A stretch of DNA of 45,289 nt, taken from positions 1 through 45,289 of the forward strand of contig ONIU01000010.1 in assembly GCA_900317935.1 (NCBI GenBank). The letters run 5' to 3'. Of the stretch, positions 15,966-24,365 are shown piece by piece. This DNA comes from an uncultured bacterium. GTDB taxonomy: Bacteria; Muiribacteriota; Ozemobacteria; Ozemobacterales; Ozemobacteraceae. Made by a program: the position numbers and the translations under genes. The notes beneath the pieces are model-generated. The model made no database searches, was not told the DNA's origin, and was given only the letters and a program-made list of their open reading frames with translations. Position 1 is the stretch's first letter; each line of letters starts with the position of its first letter.

Positions 15966-18053
15966 TTACTTGTCTATCAAGTCTAACACTGCGTTTTCGA
16001 AGTCATCAATCATTTTATCCTGATTATTAACTTTTTTGAAGCGCTCAAAGGCATTTTTACTGAATTTTTCATAGTTTTCTTTTTGAGAAAGACTATTTAT
16101 GGCATCAACTAAGGCTTTGCCATCATTAGGTTCTATAAGAATTCCACTTTCATTGTTTATTATTATTTCTGGAATTCCGCCCACATTTGTTGCAATGCAG
16201 GGTATTCCAAGTCTCATGACTTCAAGTAGACTTAATGGTATACCTTCTCCTAATGAAGGGAGCAGAGCTATATCTATATCGTCATAGTATTGTGATGGGT
16301 CATTTACAAAACCATGAAAAACTACTTTATCTTTTATATTATTTAAATTATTGCATAGATTTTCAAGATTCTGACGTTCCGGACCCTCTCCAAAAATATG
16401 TATTTTATTGATTTTAATTTGTGAGATCTTTTCAGAAATAGCTTTTAATGCCCATTCATGTCCTTTGTTGGCATGCAGTTTTGCTGTTATGGAAATGTTT
16501 AATGGTCTGTTTGGAAAACTTCTTGTTCCTACTGCTGGTTTATCTATGCAATTGTTTATTGTTATAAGAGATGATTCATCTGCTTTTTGTTCCAATAAAT
16601 GCTGTTTGACGGCATTTGAGACAGCTACCTGCCTGTCGCTAAATTGATAATAAATCTTTTTGTTTAATCCGTGTATGTGTGAAATGCATTTTGTTTTGGT
16701 AATTTTACCTAAAATACCCGAAAACAGACTTGCTTTGTTTAGATGAGAACTTATTATGTCTGGTTTAAAAGTTTTTATATCTTTCAAAAGTTTGGCAGCA
16801 AACATAATTCCGCCCAAATTCATAGATGCAACAGAACACTTAATATTCATTGAAAGCAGTTTTGAATAGAGCGGGTTTCCTGCACAGGTTGCAGTAACAA
16901 TCCAGCCTCGCTTTTGAAGGTTCTGCATTAGATTGATTGCAAGACGCTCTCCGCCGCCAAGTTCTCTTGAAGAAATTGCAAAATGTATTTTTTTTGTTCT
17001 TATTAAACTTTCATATAATTCTAAATGTTCTCTCATTGCTTCTTCCCTGTTAAAAAGTTTTTCTACTCTTTTTCTGCCATTTTCGCCTAATTTTTTTCGT
17101 TTTTCAAAGTCTTTTATTAGTAATTCAAGGCTTTGTGCTAACGATTCCGGGTTGTCTGGCTTAGATAAAATACCAGTAACATTATCTTCTATGACCTCTG
17201 GAATCCCACCTACTTTTGTTGCTGCGACAGGCAGGCTTCTTTCCATAGCCTCGCAGATATTTATTCCAAAGGCTTCTTTGCGTGAAGGCGCAGCAAAGAT
17301 GCTTAAGCTTTCAAGATATTTTGCTTTACTGGGGATATCATCAATAAAATTGCAGATTTCTTCAATACCTAGCTCTTTTACTTGTTTGAAAAGTTTTTCT
17401 TTGCCTTTCCCGCCACCGCCTATGTTAATTTTAAATTCCAGATTTTTTTTATATAGAATTTTTGCGGCTTTTAGTAGGTTATCAAGCCCTTTAACTTCAT
17501 GAAGTCGTGATAGGGTTCCAATAATAACTTTTTCCTGTTTTTCATATTCTCTAGCTTTATTTATTACTACTCCAGGATAAATAATCTTAAATCTGTCTGA
17601 GCTAAGTTGCTCGATTGTATTGATGTACCAGTCCGATAAGCTTTTGCTCGGAAAAACTATATAGTCGGAAAGTGTCTGCATATATTTTTCTACGAAATGA
17701 TAAGCTTCACTTTCTGTTCCATGAATAGTTGTAATAAGCTTTGAATCATATTTTGATAATTGCTTTGCAAAACGAGCCCAGGCTGTTGCTCTGAAAAGAT
17801 GAGTGTGGATTATGTCTGGTTTGAAAGAATTTATAAGTTCTATTAAACGATAACAGGCTACAAAATCGAATAATTCTTCCCCAAGTATTTTTATTTCTAT
17901 ATTTTCTTTTTGAAATTTTTGTGTTAAAGGCCCATCTCTAAATGCTGCAACTATGATTTTGTTAGAGTCTCTGTTCAAATATTTTGCCAGGTCTAGAAGC
18001 AGTATCTGGGCACCGCCTACAGTTAAGGCGTTTATGACATAGAGTATTTTCAT
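15966..18053 (-). CDS. Tandem fusion of two GT4 glycosyltransferases
   Basis: At 695 residues this is about twice the length of a usual GT4 enzyme and holds two full GT-B units. Unit 1 (residues 1 to about 352) begins MKILYVINALTVGGAQ and has GTLSRLHEVKGLDNL and the motif E260-x7-E268, with VGGIPEVIEDN after it. Unit 2 (from about 355) begins KKIHFAISSRELGGGERLA and has ITAKLHANKGHEWALKA and the motif E603-x7-E611, with VGGIPEIIINN after it. Both active sites look intact, so one polypeptide may add two sugars in order to a lipid-linked surface glycan. One base separates it from the upstream secreted-protein gene. Confidence 0.9.
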   Translation of the reverse strand: MKILYVINALTVGGAQILLLDLAKYLNRDSNKIIVAAFRDGPLTQKFQKENIEIKILGEELFDFVACYRLIELINSFKPDIIHTHLFRATAWARFAKQLSKYDSKLITTIHGTESEAYHFVEKYMQTLSDYIVFPSKSLSDWYINTIEQLSSDRFKIIYPGVVINKAREYEKQEKVIIGTLSRLHEVKGLDNLLKAAKILYKKNLEFKINIGGGGKGKEKLFKQVKELGIEEICNFIDDIPSKAKYLESLSIFAAPSRKEAFGINICEAMERSLPVAATKVGGIPEVIEDNVTGILSKPDNPESLAQSLELLIKDFEKRKKLGENGRKRVEKLFNREEAMREHLELYESLIRTKKIHFAISSRELGGGERLAINLMQNLQKRGWIVTATCAGNPLYSKLLSMNIKCSVASMNLGGIMFAAKLLKDIKTFKPDIISSHLNKASLFSGILGKITKTKCISHIHGLNKKIYYQFSDRQVAVSNAVKQHLLEQKADESSLITINNCIDKPAVGTRSFPNRPLNISITAKLHANKGHEWALKAISEKISQIKINKIHIFGEGPERQNLENLCNNLNNIKDKVVFHGFVNDPSQYYDDIDIALLPSLGEGIPLSLLEVMRLGIPCIATNVGGIPEIIINNESGILIEPNDGKALVDAINSLSQKENYEKFSKNAFERFKKVNNQDKMIDDFENAVLDLIDK

Positions 18054-18054
18054 T

Positions 18055-18810
18055 TTAATGTATTTCTGTAGTTGAAGTAGCTAAATTGGCTGATAATTCT
18101 TCATTGAGTTTTATTAAATCGTTTTCTAGAAAATTAATTAAAACACTTATAGCAAAACCATCTAGTTTTTTGCCTGGTTCAGAGTATTCTGTTAAGAAAT
18201 CTAATCTGCCTTCAATATTTTTTATATGTCCTGAACTATCTCTTTCTTTAAATGTTTCATTCAATAAGGCATATTTGGAATTGAGTCTCTCTACTACTTT
18301 TCTAATTCCATCTAAATCTTCTTTATCAAAACTTACCCATAAATCGTCGACCCCATAAGTAAAATCTAATAATAAAGACGATTCAGAAGTATTCGGCATT
18401 TGCTCATATAATCTTGAAAGTCTTCGTGAAAACTTCATAATAGCTTTATGAGTTTTTGGGTAATCTTTGCCTAAATATTTTCTAATTTCACCCAAAGTTT
18501 GAGCTAAATCATCAAATTTATCTTTCCATTTTTCGTCTGTTTTGCCCCATTCTGGCGGAAAAACAAGATAAGTATTTGTAAAAGTCATCCATTGGTTCAT
18601 TAGATTCTCTAATTTTTGTGAAGCATCTGGTGATTTCACATTTTCGTTTAATGTTTTTGAAAGCACAGCAAGCTGAGTTGTTGCTTCAATAAAGGATTTT
18701 TCTTTCGTGTTTCCTGCAATTAACGAAAAAAGGTTAACGTCACAGGCGTAAACTTTTATTACGCTGATTAAGACTAGAAATACTATTGTTAATATAAAGC
18801 TCTTTTTCAT
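18055..18810 (-). CDS. Secreted protein of unknown function, paralogue of the gene at 29683-30414
   Basis: The 251-residue protein has a signal peptide (hydrophobic residues about 5-20) ending in VYAC, with Cys23-Asp after it. The cleavage site is not a perfect lipobox. The rest is mostly helical and charged. Residues about 70-125 contain W-x2-F-x4-Y-x2-F-P-P-E-W and a following W-x11-L. The same W/F, PP and W pattern, with a similar Cys-Asp after the signal, occurs in the protein at 29683-30414, so the two look like paralogues. I do not recognise the family. A near-consensus promoter sits just before the start codon, inside the end of dnaB. Confidence 0.7.
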   Translation of the reverse strand: MKKSFILTIVFLVLISVIKVYACDVNLFSLIAGNTKEKSFIEATTQLAVLSKTLNENVKSPDASQKLENLMNQWMTFTNTYLVFPPEWGKTDEKWKDKFDDLAQTLGEIRKYLGKDYPKTHKAIMKFSRRLSRLYEQMPNTSESSLLLDFTYGVDDLWVSFDKEDLDGIRKVVERLNSKYALLNETFKERDSSGHIKNIEGRLDFLTEYSEPGKKLDGFAISVLINFLENDLIKLNEELSANLATSTTEIH

Positions 18811-18819
18811 TATATTTAA

Positions 18820-18847
18820 ATTATAAGAGCCTGTGAGTTCTAGTCAA
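18820..18847 (-). promoter_or_regulatory. Near-consensus promoter giving an almost leaderless transcript
   Basis: On the minus strand TTGACT (18847-18842) and TATAAT (18825-18820) are separated by 16 bases. TTGACT overlaps the dnaB stop codon. Only nine bases lie between TATAAT and the ATG at 18810, so the RNA would start two to four bases before the ATG. No Shine-Dalgarno sequence is present. This would allow the glycan genes to be transcribed independently of dnaB. Confidence 0.6.
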
Positions 18848-20210
18848 GTTTTTCACCTTCTTCAGAAAGATACATTTCAAGGTTATCAAACTTAACACAG
18901 GCCGAATTAAAGGCTAAATGCGCCGTACCTATAGAACCATTACGCTGTTTAGCGATAATTACTTCACCTTTGCCTTTACTTTCTTCTTTTAGTTTATTGT
19001 AATATTCATCACGATACAGAAACATGACTATATCTGCGTCTTGTTCGATTGAGCCTGATTCTCTAAGGTCTGAAAGAAGTGGACGTTTATCTGGTCTTTC
19101 TTCGACCTTTCTAGATAACTGTGATAGACATATAACAGGAATATTCAGTTCACGAGCAAGGTTTTTCAGCCCTTTGGAAATAGCTGAAACTTCCTGTTGT
19201 CGGCTTTCAACTTTTGCAGAGCCATCTTTGCTTAAAGTAATAAGTTGTAGGTAGTCTATGACAATTAATCCTATTTTATCTTGGGAATAGGCCTTTCTTG
19301 CTTTGCTTCTTATTTCCATAAGAGAAGCACCAGGAGTGTCGTCTATAAGTAAAGGAGTATCTTCTAAAACTCCGGCTGCCAGAGTCAGTTTGCTCCAGTC
19401 GTCATCGCTCAAGAAACCGCTTCTTATTTTAGAACTGTCTATTCTTGCTTCTGATGAGATTAAACGTTTAACCAACTGCTGATGAGACATTTCCAAAGAG
19501 AAGAAAAGAACCGGAACTCTGTGGCTGTAGGCTGCGAATTGGGCAACATTAAGACAAAATGCTGTTTTCCCCATTGATGGACGTGCTGCGATGATTATTA
19601 AATCTGAGTTTTGCCAGCCTGAAGTCATTTCATCCAATTTGGTAAACCCGCTAGGAATACCGGTAACAGCCTGTTTGTTTTCATATAGCATAGAAAGCTC
19701 ATCAATTGTTGGTTTGATAAGATCTTTCATGTATAAATAGGAACTAGCTGTTTTTAATCTGTTTAATTGAATAACTTTCTGTTCTGCAGAATCTATTAAG
19801 CCTTCTGCAGAAGCCTGCGGATCGTAGGCGCTGTCAACAATTTCGTTGGAAACAGAAATAAGAGTCCTCAGCATGGATTTTTCTTTTACTATTTTTGCAT
19901 AGTATTTAGCATTTTTTGAAGTAGGTACAACGTTTAACAGTTGTGCTAGGTAGCTGGCACCACCTGCTTCTGTAAGATGTTCCTGTTTTTTTAGTTCTTC
20001 CACAAGAGTGACTATATCACAGGGTTTTTGAGAATTATAAAGTTCTACTAGTGCAGAAAAAATAAATCTATGAGAAGACTGATAGAAATCGTCTGATTTT
20101 ACTTCTTCTAGTGCCGCATCAACAGCATCTTCGCTTAACATCATAGAACCGAGAAGGCTCTGTTCTGCTTCAAGGCTGTGAGGTGGTATTTTTTGAAATA
20201 TGTCAGACAT
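18840..20210 (-). CDS. dnaB: Replicative DNA helicase
   Basis: DnaB is the hexameric 5'-3' helicase that unwinds DNA at the replication fork. The 456-residue protein starts at ATG 20210 with GGAG seven bases before it. The N-terminal helical domain begins PPHSLEAEQSLLGSMMLS. The C-terminal RecA-like domain has the Walker A motif RPSMGKTA with K215, then FSLEMS, LIVIDYLQL (Walker B) and LSQLSRKVEERPDKRP, and ends with DADIVMFLYRDEYY and AKQRNGSIGTAHLAF. Length and motif order are standard, and no intein is present. In many bacteria dnaB follows rplI. Here it lies about 6 kb away on the other strand, with the glycan cluster between. Confidence 0.97.
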   Translation of the reverse strand: MSDIFQKIPPHSLEAEQSLLGSMMLSEDAVDAALEEVKSDDFYQSSHRFIFSALVELYNSQKPCDIVTLVEELKKQEHLTEAGGASYLAQLLNVVPTSKNAKYYAKIVKEKSMLRTLISVSNEIVDSAYDPQASAEGLIDSAEQKVIQLNRLKTASSYLYMKDLIKPTIDELSMLYENKQAVTGIPSGFTKLDEMTSGWQNSDLIIIAARPSMGKTAFCLNVAQFAAYSHRVPVLFFSLEMSHQQLVKRLISSEARIDSSKIRSGFLSDDDWSKLTLAAGVLEDTPLLIDDTPGASLMEIRSKARKAYSQDKIGLIVIDYLQLITLSKDGSAKVESRQQEVSAISKGLKNLARELNIPVICLSQLSRKVEERPDKRPLLSDLRESGSIEQDADIVMFLYRDEYYNKLKEESKGKGEVIIAKQRNGSIGTAHLAFNSACVKFDNLEMYLSEEGEKLD

Positions 20211-20278
20211 GATTTACTCCAGATTTTTATTATCTTAAAAAAGAATTCAAAATAACTAGTTAACTGTAATATAGTTCT

Positions 20279-21520
20279 TTAAAATTCTATTTCTTGAGGT
20301 TCATTATGATGATGAGAATTGATATTTTCTTGTTTTATTGTATAGTCGTCAGTTCCTCTTCTATATAAGAGCAATTCTTTATTACTATGATACATAGAGC
20401 GGATTTTTTCCTGATCATAGCGAATAAAACCTTTCCAAACCAGTTCTCCAATATTGAACTTTTCTATTGGAATATTATCTTTGTAACCTTCCATTATTGG
20501 ATAAAGTTCGGTATTCAACTGTTTCTTTATATTGGGGTTAAGTTTTATTCCAAAAGGATTAACAAATAAATAGAGGTAAACCATTGCTGTAATCGCAAGT
20601 AAACCTAACATTTGAAAGTTAAGGCTTAGAGGTTTTAAGTCAGAATAAAGTCTTATTAAAACAAAGAGTCCCATCAAGACAAATACTGGGGTTGTAGAAG
20701 GCCATATAAGGGCAAAAAAGCCAGTTAGTGCATAATATATAAGGTATGGAATGTCTTGTGGAACACTTCTGACTAAGGAAATCAGATTAAATAATAAAAA
20801 GATTCCTGATAAAACATATAGAATCTCCATTTCCGATTTAGGAATAAAATTCCAGTTTAATAAAGAATCTGTATCTAATGCTGAGACAAAGCCTTCTGGA
20901 AAAACTAATCCACCTATTAAAGCACAAACTATTAATGATAATTTATACTTAGGGTTACAGAACGCCTGACAAAATATTAATGAAAGCAGTATCAGTGAAT
21001 TTAAACCTAACCCGCTTGCAGCAGCAAATATAGGTATTAGAATCAAGCCAAATCGGTTTTTTAGTATGTTTTTATCAAGAAGAAATAAAAGACATAACAC
21101 AAAATTTAGAGTGATCAACATTCTTAGATTTAAGAATGATTGCATTGTAAAAGCAAATACTGATAACCCAATTAAGCCTGGCAGAGGTTCTTTATTTTTA
21201 AATATCCAAAGACATAAAAAGGAACAAAGAACGAAATATAATATATGATAAATAGCTTTTAAACCAAGTAATGAAAGAGATGAATCAGCTATTTTCAAAG
21301 TCAGAGTTTCAGGTAAAATAATACCTAATACATTTGTATCAATGTAATCTCTGGCAATTGTTAGTTCCCAGTAAGTAGTAGCAGGGAATGGGGCTGAACG
21401 GGTAAATAACAATAAAACAACTATTGTAGCAACAATGGTTGTTATTTTATTCCATTCAAGAGATTCTTTTGAAGGCTTTGTTTTTGTTTCAAAGCCCTCA
21501 GTATTTGAATTATTTAACAA
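20279..21520 (-). CDS. Polytopic membrane protein of unknown function
   Basis: The 413-residue protein has about nine or ten hydrophobic segments between residues 24 and 345, then a soluble C-terminal tail of about 65 residues ending in a His-rich NSHHHNEPQEIEF. The first loop contains TTYWELTIARDYIDTN, a pattern like the first loop of uncharacterised membrane proteins distantly related to GT39/PMT-type glycosyltransferases. The evidence is too thin to assign that role. Translation starts at TTG 21520 with AGGGA at good distance. It lies 26 bases after the hydroxylase gene and may be cotranscribed with it. Confidence 0.6.
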   Translation of the reverse strand: MLNNSNTEGFETKTKPSKESLEWNKITTIVATIVVLLLFTRSAPFPATTYWELTIARDYIDTNVLGIILPETLTLKIADSSLSLLGLKAIYHILYFVLCSFLCLWIFKNKEPLPGLIGLSVFAFTMQSFLNLRMLITLNFVLCLLFLLDKNILKNRFGLILIPIFAAASGLGLNSLILLSLIFCQAFCNPKYKLSLIVCALIGGLVFPEGFVSALDTDSLLNWNFIPKSEMEILYVLSGIFLLFNLISLVRSVPQDIPYLIYYALTGFFALIWPSTTPVFVLMGLFVLIRLYSDLKPLSLNFQMLGLLAITAMVYLYLFVNPFGIKLNPNIKKQLNTELYPIMEGYKDNIPIEKFNIGELVWKGFIRYDQEKIRSMYHSNKELLLYRRGTDDYTIKQENINSHHHNEPQEIEF

Positions 21521-21546
21521 GATTTTTCCCTGTCTGTATCGTTAAC

Positions 21547-23826
21547 TTATTTATCTAAGCCTAGGATTTTTTCAGGTTTACATGGGAGATTGCGAATTCT
21601 TACTCCTGTAGCGTTATATATTGCATTTGCTACTGCGGGGGCTACACACATTAATGGAACTTCACCAAAACCTTTTGCACCGTAGGGACCTTCGCTATAG
21701 CGATGTTCGATTATTATCGGGTCTACTTCAGGAGCGTCAATGGTTGTTGGAAGTATATATGTAGAGAAAGAATTATTCAACATTCTGCCGTTTGCATCAT
21801 GGGTAATTTCTTCGGTTGTTCCATAACCGAAACCTTGCATGGTTCCGCCTTCTATCTGACCTTCAACCTGTTGTGGGTTGATTGCTCTACCCATATCGTG
21901 AGCAGAAGTAATCTTGGTAACATTATAAGTGCCTGTTTCCATGTCTACTTCTACTTCAGCTATGTTTGTGCAGTAACTATATACGTAATAAGCCTGTCCT
22001 TGGCCTGTTTCTGGGTTACGATTTGTATTAGGTGCTTTAAACCAGCCATAAGAAATAGGCTGCATTCTTTCAGCATATAGTTTTTTAACTATTTCAGTGA
22101 AAGGTATCTTTTTGCTGTCTGTTTCGTCTTTAACCCAGGCTGTACCATCAATAAGAACTACTTTTTCTGCTGGAACGCCTAAAAGCAGACCTGCTGCTTC
22201 AAGAAGTCTAGGTTTCATTTCTTTTGCAGCTATCATAATTGAGTTACCAGACATAAATGTAGTTCGGCTAGCGACAGTTGGACCAGAATCTGGAATAATA
22301 GCGGTATCTGTTTCAATAACATGAACTAAATCATAAGGAGCACCTAAAGCATCAGCAGCTATTTGTGCCAGAACAGTTCTAGCACCTTGCCCCATTTCTA
22401 CATTACCTACAGCAACTCTGACAGAACCGTCCTGCAATAACATTATGCTGCTTGCAGATCTGTCTATGGCCTTACCACCAGCACCAAGACCAACACCGTA
22501 AAATACGCTTGCCATACCTATACCTTTACGTATGTTGCCTTTCTTTTCTGAAGGCTTCTGCCATTTGTATTCCCAATTACATTTATTGGAAGCTCTATCT
22601 AGAGTTTCTTGTAATCCACAAGATTCTTCAATAACCTGACCAGTGGCTGTTGTGTCACCAATTCTGAAACCGTTTCTCTTACGGAATTCCAATGGGTTAA
22701 TATTTAGTGCTTCTGATATTTCATCCATCATGGTTTCTGTTGCAAAAACAGTTTGTGGAGAACCAAAACCACGATATGCTCCGCAAGGAACTTTATTGGT
22801 ACAAACACCATAAGCTTGAATATGAACATGTTCACATTTGTATGGACCTAGTGCGTGAACTGCTCCACGAAGAAGAACTAGTGGAGTTAGAGTTGTATAA
22901 CCACCAGCATCCATATAATATTTAACTGTTGCAGCAATTAATTTCCCGTTATCGTCTGTTCCGACTTTCATTATGACTTTTCCAGGATGTCGTTTTGAAC
23001 TAGCCATAATATCTTCGTCACGCTTATAGATAAGCTTTGCTGGTCTATTAAAAATCTTAGCAACTATGGTTGCCTGACCGCAAATGACTGATGGAAAGTC
23101 TTCTTTACCACCAAAACCGCCACCTGTAGTGGTTTGAATAATTCTAACCTTGTTCTTGTCAACTCCAGCAGCCATGGCAACAGCGTCTTGAACATAATGA
23201 GGACACTGCATACTGCCATAAACAGTTATAGAATCTTCAATGCCTGGAACAGCTATACAGCCGTTGGTTTCAAGATAGGCATGTTCCTGATACGGAGTTC
23301 TGTATTCTTTTTCAAAAACATGAGTGATACGAGTATCACTTTTAAAAGCTTCTTCTGCATTACCATGTTCTACATTAAAATAAGAACAAATATTGTCGTC
23401 TCCAAAAATCTTTGGAGCATCTGGCTTTAAGGAATCTTCAATTGTAAGACTTGGAGTTAAAGGTTCTATATTGAGTTTAACTAGCTTAGCAGCTTCTTCA
23501 GCCTGTTCGTAGGTTTCTGCAACAACTAATGCTACTGGTTCACCGTGAAAATGTACATAACCTTCTGCTAAATAAGGTTCATCAAGCTTTACTAAAGGAA
23601 TGGTATTTTTACCAGGAATCTGGTCGTAAGTAACAACCCCTAAAACGCCAGGCATTTTTTCTGCTTCTGTTTTATCTACCCCAAGCAATTTACCATAAGC
23701 ACAATTTGATCTTACTGTGTAAACATGTACTTGGTTGTCAAAATTATAATCGTCAATATACTTAGAAACACCTAAAAGCTTGTCATAAGCATCTTTACGT
23801 GGTACGGGGCAACCGACTGACGGCAT
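21547..23826 (-). CDS. Molybdopterin-binding subunit of a xanthine dehydrogenase/aldehyde oxidoreductase family enzyme
   Basis: These enzymes hydroxylate purines, aldehydes or N-heterocycles at a molybdenum-cofactor site. The 759-residue protein holds only the large catalytic part. It begins with the a/b hammerhead domain (KLLGVSKYIDDYNF) and continues with the Moco domains: TTGGGFGGKEDFP, PCGAYRGFGSPQ, VEMGQGARTVLAQIAADALG and GPYGAKGFGEVPLM with the expected catalytic E722. There is no N-terminal [2Fe-2S] domain, so separate iron-sulfur and FAD subunits would be needed, but none is encoded nearby. AGGAGG precedes the ATG. The substrate cannot be read from the sequence. Confidence 0.92.
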   Translation of the reverse strand: MPSVGCPVPRKDAYDKLLGVSKYIDDYNFDNQVHVYTVRSNCAYGKLLGVDKTEAEKMPGVLGVVTYDQIPGKNTIPLVKLDEPYLAEGYVHFHGEPVALVVAETYEQAEEAAKLVKLNIEPLTPSLTIEDSLKPDAPKIFGDDNICSYFNVEHGNAEEAFKSDTRITHVFEKEYRTPYQEHAYLETNGCIAVPGIEDSITVYGSMQCPHYVQDAVAMAAGVDKNKVRIIQTTTGGGFGGKEDFPSVICGQATIVAKIFNRPAKLIYKRDEDIMASSKRHPGKVIMKVGTDDNGKLIAATVKYYMDAGGYTTLTPLVLLRGAVHALGPYKCEHVHIQAYGVCTNKVPCGAYRGFGSPQTVFATETMMDEISEALNINPLEFRKRNGFRIGDTTATGQVIEESCGLQETLDRASNKCNWEYKWQKPSEKKGNIRKGIGMASVFYGVGLGAGGKAIDRSASSIMLLQDGSVRVAVGNVEMGQGARTVLAQIAADALGAPYDLVHVIETDTAIIPDSGPTVASRTTFMSGNSIMIAAKEMKPRLLEAAGLLLGVPAEKVVLIDGTAWVKDETDSKKIPFTEIVKKLYAERMQPISYGWFKAPNTNRNPETGQGQAYYVYSYCTNIAEVEVDMETGTYNVTKITSAHDMGRAINPQQVEGQIEGGTMQGFGYGTTEEITHDANGRMLNNSFSTYILPTTIDAPEVDPIIIEHRYSEGPYGAKGFGEVPLMCVAPAVANAIYNATGVRIRNLPCKPEKILGLDK

Positions 23827-23871
23827 GATGAACCTCCTGATAGGTTACAGAATTATAGCATTAAGTTAAAC

Positions 23872-24033
23872 TTAGAATCCAAATATGTACTTTACAGCAA
23901 CCATTATAACAATGAGTACTGCAAAGAAAATAAGCTTTGATTTTGTTTCACCAGCCGGATCGTATTTACGTGGCTGATTTGCTTCTTCTTCGTTTGAATA
24001 TTCGTTATTGTTATTGTTTTCGTTGTTATCCAT
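23872..24033 (-). CDS. Small single-span membrane protein, 53 residues
   Basis: ATG 24033 opens a 53-codon frame ending with TAA at 23872. AAGGA stands about ten bases upstream. The N-terminal half is hydrophilic and Asn/Glu-rich (MDNNENNNNNEYSNEEE). The second half has one hydrophobic helix, LIFFAVLIVIMVAVKYIF, preceded by KSK, so a cytoplasmic N-terminus is likely. It ends 45 bases before the hydroxylase gene on the same strand. I do not recognise it. The intact frame, ribosome-binding site and clear membrane helix support a real gene. Confidence 0.6.
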   Translation of the reverse strand: MDNNENNNNNEYSNEEEANQPRKYDPAGETKSKLIFFAVLIVIMVAVKYIFGF

Positions 24034-24365
24034 CTAAATTATATCCTTCATAAATATCTTTTAAAAAATATCATATTAGAGTTTTTCGTGCAAGTGGTCC
24101 TTTTGCCCTTTTAATAAATGATTTTGGCATAATATATTAAAAATTAGTGTACATCGTATTCTAGCAATCTTCGTTACCCATTACTCTTGATATTTGAGGC
24201 AATTTATGGCATATTAACGAAACAGATTTAAGATGGAAGATATAAGATTAAAGATATAAGATATAAAAAATCTTAAGTCTTATATCTCAAGCTATGGTCT
24301 TTAATCTTAAAAATGTTCTAATAGCTTAAAGCTAATTTATAATAAAATAAGGTTGGCACAAATTC
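24034..24365. other. AT-rich spacer between divergent genes, with a large bulged hairpin
   Basis: This 332-base spacer separates the minus-strand small-protein gene from smc. TAAGATTAAAGA (24243-24254) can pair with TCTTTAATCTTA (24298-24309), and GATATAAGA (24253-24261) with TCTTATATC (24278-24286), giving a long bulged AT-rich stem. TATAAT at 24338-24343 is a likely -10 element for smc, but its -35 is poor. I see nothing else. Confidence 0.5.
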
